From Verrucomicrobiia bacterium (GTDB lineage Bacteria > Verrucomicrobiota > Verrucomicrobiia > Limisphaerales > Palsa-1400), in NCBI GenBank assembly GCA_025934545.1, contig JAICXV010000093.1, positions 1 through 7,541 of the forward strand: a stretch of DNA of 7,541 bases. The letters run 5' to 3'. Below the pieces are notes generated by a model. The model was not told the DNA's origin. It worked only from the letters and a program-made list of their open reading frames with translations, and did not search any database. Position 1 is the first letter of the stretch. Every line of letters starts with the position of its first letter. Below, in pieces: positions 1-6,908 of this stretch. A program made the translations under genes and the position numbers.

Positions 1-985
1 GAGCGGCGAAAACGTATTGGCGTTTTCGGGCGTCCGGTCCGAGGAAGACGTTGCCTTGCATTTGCGAGGGCAGCGGCACTCCGGCAACGGAAAGAGATGT
101 GATCGGCCAATCGATGAAGCCGACGAGATCGTCAGGGCGCGTGCCGGGCTGAACATGTCCGGGCCAACGAACGATGAGCGGGACGTGGATGCCGGTGTCG
201 TAGACCCAACGTTTGTAACGTGGCATGCCGCGACCGTGGTCGCCGGTGACGAGAATGACAGTGTTCGACGCGACGCCCCATTGATCGAGGACTTTGAGAA
301 CCTCGCCCATTTGTTTGTCGACCGCAGTGACGAGATCGTAATAGTGCGCGATGTCTTTGCGGACTTCGGGCGCGTCCGGATAAAACGGCGGGACAAACAT
401 TTTGTTTGGGTCATGACGCTCGGCGGGCGTGAGTTGGCGCGTCAACTGCGCGAACTCCTCGTCGTCGGCGCGGATTTTCGATTCGTGCGACCAGAGAATG
501 TTGTAAAAACCGAAGAACGGTTCTTTGGGTTTTTGCTTTGTCCAATCGGTGCGGACATCGAAGGCATCGGGTGGGACGTCGAAGTTGAAATCGGTTTTGC
601 CGAACTGGGCTGTAGTTGGCCAACAGATGGTGTAGCCGGCGTCATGGAGATATTTGGTGAACAACGGCGGCGGCTTGAACAAATGCGAACGCATGTGATG
701 CGTGCCAATGGTAGTGGGATACATGCCGGTGATGAGGCCCGAACGGCTGGGGGCGCAGACGGGTGCGTGCGTGTAGCAATTTGAATAGACCGCGCCTTCC
801 CTCGCGAGCTTGTCCATGTTGGGCGTGATGGCGTTGGTATCGCCATAGCAGCCGAGTTCCGGCCCCATGTCTTCGCCGAAGAGCCAGATGATGTTCGGGC
901 GGTTGGCCGCGAAGGACGTCGCGAGGCCAAGTGCGAACAAGCAACCAATCAGAATCGATTTATTTAATAATGTGATTCGATGCAT
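1..985 (-). CDS. Secreted Cys-type sulfatase (arylsulfatase family), 3' end beyond the window
   Basis: This is a family S1 sulfatase that hydrolyses sulfate esters (or N-sulfate) on glycans outside the cytoplasm; 328 codons are visible and the frame is open to the left edge. A signal peptide covers residues 1-27 (basic MHR start, hydrophobic 10-25, likely cleavage near SFAA/N). The metal-site motif NIIWLFGEDMG lies at 31-41, with Glu38-Asp39 where many relatives have Asp-Asp. The active-site motif CAPSR is at 77-81; Cys77 should be converted to formylglycine. TGDHGRG at 247-253 gives the second pair of metal ligands (Asp249, His250), followed by YDTGIHVPLIVRWPG. The GED type with GCYGD resembles sulfatases often annotated as heparan N-sulfatase-like, but the substrate cannot be read from the sequence. 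The ATG at 985 lies inside the end of the upstream transporter gene (26-base overlap) and has no Shine-Dalgarno; the signal peptide supports this start. The C-terminal subdomain is not visible. The family is certain, the substrate is not. Confidence 0.95.
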   Translation of the reverse strand, partial: MHRITLLNKSILIGCLFALGLATSFAANRPNIIWLFGEDMGPELGCYGDTNAITPNMDKLAREGAVYSNCYTHAPVCAPSRSGLITGMYPTTIGTHHMRSHLFKPPPLFTKYLHDAGYTICWPTTAQFGKTDFNFDVPPDAFDVRTDWTKQKPKEPFFGFYNILWSHESKIRADDEEFAQLTRQLTPAERHDPNKMFVPPFYPDAPEVRKDIAHYYDLVTAVDKQMGEVLKVLDQWGVASNTVILVTGDHGRGMPRYKRWVYDTGIHVPLIVRWPGHVQPGTRPDDLVGFIDWPITSLSVAGVPLPSQMQGNVFLGPDARKRQYVFAA

Positions 986-2144
986 AAACAAAATGGGCTA
1001 TGACCAGCGCAAGGAGCGCGACGCCGGTTCCGACGGCGACGAGGAAGCCGCGTCGTAAGGTGCTCTTGTCGGCCACTGCTCCGATGATGATTGGAATGAT
1101 GGTCCAACCGATGGAAGCCATACCGAACAGGGTTCCGACGGCGCGACCATGGACTACGGCAGGAAAGTGGCTCAGCAAGATGGCCATGAGATTCGGGAAG
1201 AACGGTCCGTATAATAATCCGGCGGCAACGATCAGCGCGATAGTCACATTGCGATTGCGCGAATAGATGATGCCGAGGAGCACGAAAATTGTTAGCGCCG
1301 CCAATACAATGTGAGTCATACGGGCTGCGCTCACGGGATCTTTGATATCGCCGGAATGGAAAACGACCGCGGCCAAAAGGCGGGAGCCCATGAAACAAAG
1401 CCAGAAGGCGGAGAGCGTCCATGCCGCGATGCGAGCCGAGCGTTCCGGTGCTTCGCCCTGAGGCGCGATGGTTTTGACGAAGGTGGTTGTCCATGCGGCG
1501 GTGCAGGATTCAATTGGAACCCAGAGCAGCAAGATGATTCCGCAGAACCACATGATGGGATCGGTGATGACTTTGCTGAACCCAACCGGTTGCGCGACCG
1601 CGGTTCCTTGCATTTCGACAGCGAGCGAATAAATCGCTGGAAATAAAACAATGACACCAACAAATGTGACGGCGCGCGTGAAACCGAAACGGCGAATGAG
1701 CAGGACCATGATGGTCGGTGTGAGGAATGCGCCAAGGCCGAAAAAGAAATCGAACAGGTTTGTCGCTTTGAAAACGTTTTCGGGATAGGCCAAATACATC
1801 AGGACGTTGCCGACATTGATCATTGCTGCCCATCCAGCGGATAAGAGGGCAACCGCGACGACAGCAATGATGTATCGATTCGTTCGCGCTAAAAGAATCA
1901 GCGAGAGCGCGACGAGGACTGAGCCGCCAACCCAAACCCATCGTCTGCCCAGAGCGTCGGCGAGAAAACCGCAAATGAGAATGATCGGGCCAACCATGAA
2001 CCCAAAGGAGGAGACGAGGCCGCCGACTTTGGCTTCGTGCATGTTGAGGCGTTCGGCCAGCGGCAGCTTCAATGCTCCGAGGACGGAGTAACACATGCCG
2101 GTGATAGGCAGTCCGCAGATCATGAAGGTCTGGAGCGTGGTCAT
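960..2144 (-). CDS. MFS transporter, FHS (fucose permease)-like
   Basis: This is a 394-residue major facilitator superfamily protein of the inner membrane, with roughly 12 hydrophobic segments and the usual family length. The loop 2-3 signature (motif A) is GFLADALGRR at residues 59-68. NLFDFFFGLGAFLTPTI (129-145) and LLYGPFFPNLMAIL (310-323) resemble the matching segments of fucose/glucose/galactose-H+ symporters of the FHS group, which suggests a sugar substrate; this is inference. A long loop near 223-238 is probably the central cytoplasmic loop. The ATG at 2144 is preferred: the same frame stays open to an ATG at 2264, but those 40 extra residues are very basic, precede a normal first transmembrane segment, and would overlap the divergent mlaE gene. 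No Shine-Dalgarno is visible. The gene overlaps the sulfatase start by 26 bases, so the two are probably co-transcribed and the transporter may import the desulfated sugar. Confidence 0.88.
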   Translation of the reverse strand: MTTLQTFMICGLPITGMCYSVLGALKLPLAERLNMHEAKVGGLVSSFGFMVGPIILICGFLADALGRRWVWVGGSVLVALSLILLARTNRYIIAVVAVALLSAGWAAMINVGNVLMYLAYPENVFKATNLFDFFFGLGAFLTPTIMVLLIRRFGFTRAVTFVGVIVLFPAIYSLAVEMQGTAVAQPVGFSKVITDPIMWFCGIILLLWVPIESCTAAWTTTFVKTIAPQGEAPERSARIAAWTLSAFWLCFMGSRLLAAVVFHSGDIKDPVSAARMTHIVLAALTIFVLLGIIYSRNRNVTIALIVAAGLLYGPFFPNLMAILLSHFPAVVHGRAVGTLFGMASIGWTIIPIIIGAVADKSTLRRGFLVAVGTGVALLALVIAHFVYASNHIIK

Positions 2145-2231
2145 GCGGCGGAGACTAAGGATTAGCGCGGAAACCGGCGAGTCTAATTTGAGTTTCCATC
2201 TTAATGCGTGTCTGTTACCCCTACGACGGTA
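2145..2231. promoter_or_regulatory. Divergent intergenic spacer, probable promoter region for both operons
   Basis: This 87-base gap is the only divergent junction in the window, so the transporter/sulfatase pair and the mla operon most likely both start transcription here. TCTAAT at 2182-2187 matches five of six bases of a sigma70 -10 box for the plus strand. It would put the transcript start near 2194, upstream of either possible mlaE start. No good -35 hexamer lies 16-18 bases before it. No convincing minus-strand promoter and no clear operator palindrome were seen. The location is reasonable; the exact promoter is weakly supported. Confidence 0.35.
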
Positions 2232-3011
2232 ATGACGACCATCGCGCGAGATTTTATCCGCCAATGGCTGGTTGGGTTAGGACGCGGCACGATGCTGGTT
2301 TGGGAGACAGCGTGCTCGATCTTCCGCCACAAACCCGCCTGGCGTGATGTGATTTACCAAATGTATTTCATCGGGGTGAAGTCGCAGTCGGTGGTGCTGA
2401 TCACGGGCGCGTTCACGGGGATGGTGCTCTGCGCCCAAACTTATTTCCAATTTCACAAGGTCAAGATGGACACGGCGACGCTGGCCGTTGTCGCGGTGGC
2501 GATGGGGAGCGAACTCGGTCCGGTGTTGACGAGTTTGATGGTGGCGGGACGCGTCGGCGCGGCCGTAACCGCCGAACTGGGGACGATGAAGGTGACGGAG
2601 CAAATTGATGCATTGCGGACTTTGGCGGCTCATCCGATCGATTATCTCGTCGTGCCGCGATTTTCGGCGATGTTCCTGGTCATGCCGCTGTTGACCGCGG
2701 AATCGGTCTGCATCGGAATTTCTTCGGCATATATCATCGGAGTGTTTTTACTCGGCGTCGACCCGACGTATATGTGGTACAACATGCTGCGGTACGCGGG
2801 GTGGACGGACATGTTGACAGGGATCATCAAGGCGTTTGTCTTTGGAGCGATCATTATTATTGTCGCGTGCGATAAAGGATTGAATTGTCCGCAAGGCGCG
2901 GAAGGGGTTGGGCAGGCAACGACGGAATCGGTTGTTTACGCGTCCATCAGTATTCTTATCAGCAACTTTTTCCTCACCATGTTGCTCAACCGCATTTTGA
3001 CCGGGTCATGA
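2232..3011 (+). CDS. mlaE: MlaE-family ABC permease, phospholipid transport
   Basis: This is the membrane permease of an Mla-type ABC system, which moves phospholipids between the inner membrane and the MCE protein that spans towards the outer membrane. It has 259 residues from the ATG at 2232, the normal family length. Counting from that ATG, an amphipathic N-terminal helix is followed by hydrophobic segments near 52-70, 82-112, 144-174 and 198-213, and a last one near 236-253. The family core motif covers 93-128 and includes SELGPVLTSLMVAGR and AELGTMKVTEQIDAL. The conserved late motif around GAEGVGQATTESVV (222-235) is intact. An in-frame GTG at 2208 would add eight uninformative residues (MSVTPTTV); neither start has a Shine-Dalgarno, so ATG is chosen by default. 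The stop codon overlaps the next start as ATGA, implying translational coupling to the ATPase. Confidence 0.95.
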   Translation: MTTIARDFIRQWLVGLGRGTMLVWETACSIFRHKPAWRDVIYQMYFIGVKSQSVVLITGAFTGMVLCAQTYFQFHKVKMDTATLAVVAVAMGSELGPVLTSLMVAGRVGAAVTAELGTMKVTEQIDALRTLAAHPIDYLVVPRFSAMFLVMPLLTAESVCIGISSAYIIGVFLLGVDPTYMWYNMLRYAGWTDMLTGIIKAFVFGAIIIIVACDKGLNCPQGAEGVGQATTESVVYASISILISNFFLTMLLNRILTGS

Positions 3012-3754
3012 TCGAAGTGCGCAATTTGAAGAAGAGCTTTGGCGGCCACGCCGTCCTCGACGGCGTTAATTTCAAGATCAATAAAGGCGAGGCGGTTGTT
3101 ATCATCGGCGCGAGCGGCGGGGGCAAAAGCGTTTTGCTCAAGCATCTAATCGCGCTGCTGCAGCCCGATGCCGGCGAAGTTTTGATCGAAGGCCAGGACA
3201 TCGCGTGTTTGAACGAGCGCGAATTGCTCAAAGTGCGGCGGAAGTTTGGGATGTTATTCCAGAGCGCGGCGCTGTTTGACTCGATGACGGTGGAAGAAAA
3301 CGTTGGTTTCATGCTTAGGCGCGAAGGCAATCACACTGATAAAGAGATTTCGGAGTGCGTGGCGGAGGTGCTGGACATGGTTGAACTCGACGGCACGCAA
3401 CACAAAAAACCGGCGGAACTTTCCGGTGGGATGCGCAAACGGGTAGGCCTGGCGCGCGCGGTCATTTATAAACCGGAGATCCTGCTTTACGACGAACCGA
3501 CGACAGGCCTGGATCCGATTGTGTCGGACGCGATCGACCAGCTCATCGCGAAAGTGGTGCAACAATTGAAGGTGACGTCGATTGCGGTGACGCACGACAT
3601 GCGCAGCGCCAAGCGGATTTCGCATCGGATTTTGATGCTGCACGAAGGCAAGATTTACGCGGACAAACCGACGGAAGAAATCTTTAAATCGCAAGACCCA
3701 ATCATTTATCGTTTCGTCAACGGCATCGCCGATGTGAAACACATTACGCTTTAA
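3008..3754 (+). CDS. mlaF: MlaF-family ABC ATPase, phospholipid transport
   Basis: This is the cytoplasmic ATPase that powers the MlaE permease, 248 residues long. All nucleotide-binding elements are present and intact: Walker A GASGGGKS (34-41), Q-loop Gln85 in MLFQSAALF, signature LSGGM (138-142), Walker B ILLYDE (158-163) with catalytic Glu163, D-loop GLDP (167-170) and switch His196. MLFQSAALFDSMTVEENV and LSGGMRKRVGLARA are typical of the Mla/Ttg2A/TGD3 branch and not of general ABC importers. The ATG at 3008 overlaps the mlaE stop by four bases. The frame stays open further upstream to 2885, but that extension is only the +1 shadow of mlaE. No MlaB-like STAS gene follows. The next gene, the MCE protein, begins 24 bases later. 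Confidence 0.96.
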   Translation: MIEVRNLKKSFGGHAVLDGVNFKINKGEAVVIIGASGGGKSVLLKHLIALLQPDAGEVLIEGQDIACLNERELLKVRRKFGMLFQSAALFDSMTVEENVGFMLRREGNHTDKEISECVAEVLDMVELDGTQHKKPAELSGGMRKRVGLARAVIYKPEILLYDEPTTGLDPIVSDAIDQLIAKVVQQLKVTSIAVTHDMRSAKRISHRILMLHEGKIYADKPTEEIFKSQDPIIYRFVNGIADVKHITL

Positions 3755-3778
3755 CGGAGTCACAATTCGGAATTCAAA

Positions 3779-4786
3779 ATGAACAACACAACGCGCTTTG
3801 AATGGAAGGTCGGCCTGTTTGTCCTGATCGGACTGGTGCTGGTCGCGGCGCTGATGCTCAACTTCAGCAAGGGCATCACGCGCTTTAAATCGACTTATAA
3901 ACTGCACCTGATCATGACGACGGTTTCCGGTCTCAAACCGCACGCCGACGTGATGATGTCCGGCGTACCCATCGGCAATGTCATCGACACCGACCTGTCA
4001 CCTGATGGCAGAACGGTCGAGATTACAGTGCAGATTCTTTCGAAATACAAAATCCGGACGAACGCGAATTTTCATATCGATGCGCTTGGGTTTCTTGGCG
4101 ATCAATACATCGCGATTTCGCCGACGACGAACACTTCAGCGCCATTTCTGACGAATGGCGCAACGGTCATCGGTGAAGAGCCGTTTAATTTGCAGGAAGC
4201 GGTGAAATCGACATCCGGTTTGCTGGAAACGGCGAAGGGGACGTTGAAAGACCTCGACCAGGCGATTACGAATGTGAACCGCACGATTTTGAATGAAGAA
4301 ACGTTGACGAATTTCGGGCTGGCGGTGAGTAATTTCTATACGTTGACGGCTGACGCCGGGGTGATGTTCCGGCAAATTGGTGGAATCATCAATACGAACA
4401 CCGAACCGATTAATAGCGCGGTGAAGAGTTTGCGGCAGGTGTCGGATAAACTCGACAAAATGGCTGATGATTTGCACGTGATCATTTCCACGAATTCGAC
4501 GGAGATCGCGACGGCGGTAAGTAATTTTCGCGACACCTCGGCGAGCTTGAAACAAACGACGCAAGAACTGCAGCAGGGCAAAGGCCTGGCAGGATCGTTG
4601 TTGAAGGACGAACAGATGAAGAGGCAGGTGGAGGACTTGATTCAGAATTTGAATTCGATGTCGGCGAACTTTGCGATTTTCGGGAGTAACTTGAATCAAC
4701 GCGGCCTCTGGTCGATGTTGCGTTCGCCGAAGACAAAACCGCCGCAGGCGCCGGCTCCGGCGTTAGGTAGACCGAAATCCCAATAA
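3779..4786 (+). CDS. mlaD: MlaD-family MCE-domain protein, membrane anchored
   Basis: This is the substrate-binding/channel subunit of the Mla-type system. It is anchored in the inner membrane and exposed to the periplasm, where MCE proteins form hexameric rings that carry lipids. The 335 residues comprise a short cytoplasmic N-terminus, one transmembrane helix (about 11-28), a single MCE domain (about 40-118, with VSGLKPHADVMMSGVPIGNV at 49-68 matching the family core), a long helical region of weak heptads (about 135-300) and a Pro/Lys-rich tail from about 317. The region QGKGLAGSLLKDEQ (266-279) matches the 'G-x-L-G-x-L-L-x-D' element common after the MCE helix. It is much longer than E. 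coli MlaD (about 183 residues); the extended helices are as in many non-proteobacterial MCE proteins and could span more of the periplasm. GGAG at 3756-3759 is 19 bases from the ATG, too far for a normal ribosome site. Confidence 0.92.
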   Translation: MNNTTRFEWKVGLFVLIGLVLVAALMLNFSKGITRFKSTYKLHLIMTTVSGLKPHADVMMSGVPIGNVIDTDLSPDGRTVEITVQILSKYKIRTNANFHIDALGFLGDQYIAISPTTNTSAPFLTNGATVIGEEPFNLQEAVKSTSGLLETAKGTLKDLDQAITNVNRTILNEETLTNFGLAVSNFYTLTADAGVMFRQIGGIINTNTEPINSAVKSLRQVSDKLDKMADDLHVIISTNSTEIATAVSNFRDTSASLKQTTQELQQGKGLAGSLLKDEQMKRQVEDLIQNLNSMSANFAIFGSNLNQRGLWSMLRSPKTKPPQAPAPALGRPKSQ

Positions 4787-4832
4787 CCTTGCAATCCGCG
4801 ATGGGCATTACAGAATCCGCGACCAATTAAAT

Positions 4833-5843
4833 ATGCCGTCAATCTGGCCACTTCGAATTCTGTTTTTGGTGCTGTGCACCGTTGGCGGTTACGCGGTCAG
4901 CCAGGTGCGCCCCGAGATGGTGCAGAAAGGGGTCTATGGTTTGTTCATTGGATTCGGCCTTGGCGGAGTGCTTATTGCCATCGACGAAATGCTGAAGGGG
5001 TTTTCGTTGCGCGCATTTTCAGCGGCGACGTTTGGACTGCTGCTCGGCACGATGATGGCGTGGCTGGTGGCTGTTTCCGGGTTGTTCGAATTTGCCGATC
5101 AGAACACGCAATGGATGATCCGGTTGGCGTTGTTTTTGGCGTTTGGATACATCGGAATGATTCTGGCGATGCGCAGCAATAAAGAGGATTTTTCGCTGAT
5201 CATTCCTTATGTTCGTTTTGCGTCACAATCCAAGCCGGAAAATCGGTTGCTGCTCGATACGAGTGTTATTATCGACGGGCGAATCGCCGACTTGATCGAG
5301 GCGAAGTTCATCGAAGGGATGATGATTGTGCCGCGCTTTGTGCTGCACGAGTTGCAACGGCTGGCGGATTCGAATGACCCGATCATTCGCGCGCGAGGCC
5401 GGCGAGGTTTGGAGATGCTGACGCGCTTACAGCAAAATCCGAATAACGAAATTAAAATCCACGAGGGCGATTTTCCAGATGAACCGGAAGTGGATGCCAA
5501 GCTAGTGCGGCTGGCGCGCGCGCTCAATGCGAAGCTTTATACCAACGACTACAATCTTGGCAAAGTCGCCGAATTGCAATCGGTCGCCTACATCAATCTC
5601 AATGAAATGGCGAATGCGCTGAAGCCGGTGATTTTGCCCGGCGAAGTTTTCAGTATTCGCGTCGTGCGCGAAGGGAAGGACAAGGGCCAGGGCGTCGGTT
5701 ATTTGAACGACGGGACGATGGTTGTGATCAACAATGCGCAAAGTTTGATTGGTCAACAGACGACGGTGAAAGTGATCAGCCTGCTCCAGACCGGTGCCGG
5801 CGTGATTATCTTTGCGGATTTGAAGACGCCGATGGCGGCGTAA
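4833..5843 (+). CDS. Membrane-anchored PIN-TRAM domain protein (YacL-like)
   Basis: This protein has the architecture of B. subtilis YacL and Thermus PIN-TRAM proteins, at a comparable length (336 residues): four transmembrane helices (about 5-22, 34-51, 62-85, 94-112), a cytoplasmic PIN nuclease domain (about 136-262) and a C-terminal TRAM RNA-binding domain (about 266-330). The PIN acidic residues expected to bind metal are present: Asp142 in LLDTSVIIDGRI, Glu173 in VLHELQ, Asp221 in EVDAKLVRLA and Asp239 in YTNDYNL. The TRAM core includes GYLNDGTMVVI (289-299). These proteins are thought to bind or cleave RNA at the membrane, but the target is not known and cannot be inferred here. The gene lies 46 bases after mlaD on the same strand with no terminator seen, so it is probably co-transcribed; no functional link to lipid transport is evident. 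There is no Shine-Dalgarno before the ATG, and the frame is the only long one. Confidence 0.93.
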   Translation: MPSIWPLRILFLVLCTVGGYAVSQVRPEMVQKGVYGLFIGFGLGGVLIAIDEMLKGFSLRAFSAATFGLLLGTMMAWLVAVSGLFEFADQNTQWMIRLALFLAFGYIGMILAMRSNKEDFSLIIPYVRFASQSKPENRLLLDTSVIIDGRIADLIEAKFIEGMMIVPRFVLHELQRLADSNDPIIRARGRRGLEMLTRLQQNPNNEIKIHEGDFPDEPEVDAKLVRLARALNAKLYTNDYNLGKVAELQSVAYINLNEMANALKPVILPGEVFSIRVVREGKDKGQGVGYLNDGTMVVINNAQSLIGQQTTVKVISLLQTGAGVIIFADLKTPMAA

Positions 5844-5846
5844 CGA

Positions 5847-6905
5847 TTATGGCTGGCGCGCTTGCTGCACGACGGACAGACCCTTCAATAGATCGAGCCC
5901 GCGCAATAATACCGGATCGGATAAAACTGGCGGCTCGTCGGTTTTGCCTTTCGGATGTTCGGTTGCCAAATCTTCCTCGGGATCGACGCCTTCCTTTTGT
6001 TGTCGAACCAGTTCCGCCTCGTTAATCCGGCGGCGAATAGGCGCGTTTGAAGTTCCTTCGTCGGAAATCGAATCGGCTTCGGGGGCTTTCGTTGTTTCGG
6101 GTTTATGGAGGACTTTGTATGGATCGCTCATCCAGGCCTTTTCGTCGTCGGCCGGAACATCGACGGCGATATCGGGTTTGAGCGGTGCGGAGAGCGATTG
6201 TTTGCCAGCGATTTTAATTTGGGCCGTGGCGATGCGAAGGTTTTCGCCGCTGGTTAATGGAAAGGATTTATAAACGCTGGCATGGCCTGCTGTAGCGCCG
6301 CCGATGAGTAAGCCGGCATTGGTATCGCGCAAAACAGCGGCGAGGGCTTCCGCGGCGCCGGAGGTTTCGTGATTGACGAGGATGGCGAGCGGGACGGAAA
6401 TGGCGTTGCGCTTTTTGGTGGCGCGAGCTGAGCCGGTGCCCCAGTCCAATAGGGGCTGTTCGTTATTGAGAAAATCATCGGCTGTTTTTGCGGCGGCGGG
6501 GTAATCGTAACCATCGGCAAAACGCAAATCGATAACGACGCCTTTGATTTTTGTTTTGTTGGTCGCGGCGATTTCGCGATAGGTGTCCGCAATCTTATCG
6601 GCGACGCGGTCGTTGACGGACGCGATGTCAAAATAGACGAAAGCATTTTCGAAGATGCGCGTTTTGACGACGCCGGTAGCGTTCGACGAGGTTGTCGAAG
6701 CCGCGCCGCTATCGAGCAAGGCTTGCGGTTGCAGTTGGCGAACAATGCCTTTGACGGCGGCCTTGTCCAGGTCGGAGGCGCTAACCGGCATGTTTTCACG
6801 AAGCAGTTTGTAAATTTCTTCGAAACGCGGCAGGTCGTTGGTGACGGACGCGGAAACGGCGAATGTCAGCGACAGGGCGGCCAGTAAAATGCGAGCAAGG
6901 ATCAT
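5847..6905 (-). CDS. Secreted S41/CtpA-like protein, PDZ-less, catalytic residues apparently lost
   Basis: This 352-residue protein resembles carboxyl-terminal processing proteases (peptidase family S41). A signal peptide covers about 1-19 (AVSA/S cleavage). Residues 27-65 match the N-terminal helical region of Ctps (KAAVKGIVRQLQPQALLD against the usual 'GMxxxLDPHSxYL'). The S41 core runs about 84-250: IKGVVIDLR (120-128), VPLAILVNHETSGAAEALA (171-189), IGGATAGHASVY (201-212) and LKPDIAV (242-248). The usual PDZ domain between the helices and the core is missing. Aligned to the family, the nucleophile position (Ser in 'TASASE') is Gly183, with Ser182 one residue earlier, and the lysine of 'TFGKG' is His208. 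The protein is therefore probably inactive, or uses different residues. An acidic, probably disordered stretch (about 252-328) precedes a family-type end helix, DPVLLRGLDLLKGL. The start lies 3 bases after the purD stop, so the two are co-transcribed. Confidence 0.8.
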   Translation of the reverse strand: MILARILLAALSLTFAVSASVTNDLPRFEEIYKLLRENMPVSASDLDKAAVKGIVRQLQPQALLDSGAASTTSSNATGVVKTRIFENAFVYFDIASVNDRVADKIADTYREIAATNKTKIKGVVIDLRFADGYDYPAAAKTADDFLNNEQPLLDWGTGSARATKKRNAISVPLAILVNHETSGAAEALAAVLRDTNAGLLIGGATAGHASVYKSFPLTSGENLRIATAQIKIAGKQSLSAPLKPDIAVDVPADDEKAWMSDPYKVLHKPETTKAPEADSISDEGTSNAPIRRRINEAELVRQQKEGVDPEEDLATEHPKGKTDEPPVLSDPVLLRGLDLLKGLSVVQQARQP

Positions 6906-6908
6906 AGA

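Noticed and set aside
17..784. A 255-codon open frame on the plus strand.
   Set aside because: It lies wholly antisense to the sulfatase, which has a signal peptide, the CAPSR active site and continuous family similarity. The plus-strand product resembles nothing I know and is a high-GC shadow.
935..955. A lipobox-like LIGC at residues 12-15 of the sulfatase, which could make it a lipoprotein.
   Set aside because: The hydrophobic stretch continues well past the Cys (LFALGLATSFA), and a signal peptidase I site at SFAA/N fits better. Lipidation cannot be excluded, but it is the weaker reading.
2145..2264. A 40-residue N-terminal extension of the MFS transporter starting at 2264.
   Set aside because: It would overlap the start of the divergent mlaE gene, is strongly basic, and MFS proteins of this type begin just before the first transmembrane helix, which fits the ATG at 2144.
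2885..3007. A 41-residue N-terminal extension of the MlaF ATPase.
   Set aside because: It is the shifted frame of the mlaE 3' end. MlaF proteins begin close to the 'IEVRNLKKSF' strand, and the ATGA overlap at 3008 is a typical coupled start.
3254..3943. A 229-codon minus-strand open frame across the mlaF-mlaD junction.
   Set aside because: It is antisense to two well-supported genes. Its product is rich in Arg, His and Phe with no recognisable domain, as expected of a shadow frame.
4136..4699. A 187-codon minus-strand open frame inside mlaD.
   Set aside because: It is antisense to the helical part of the MCE protein, with an Arg/His-rich composition and no domain; a shadow frame.
4801..4830. 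A nine-codon open frame (MGITESATN) ending two bases before the PIN-TRAM start, considered as a leader peptide.
   Set aside because: It has no ribosome site, no codon run suggestive of attenuation and no terminator hairpin after it; a chance occurrence is more likely.
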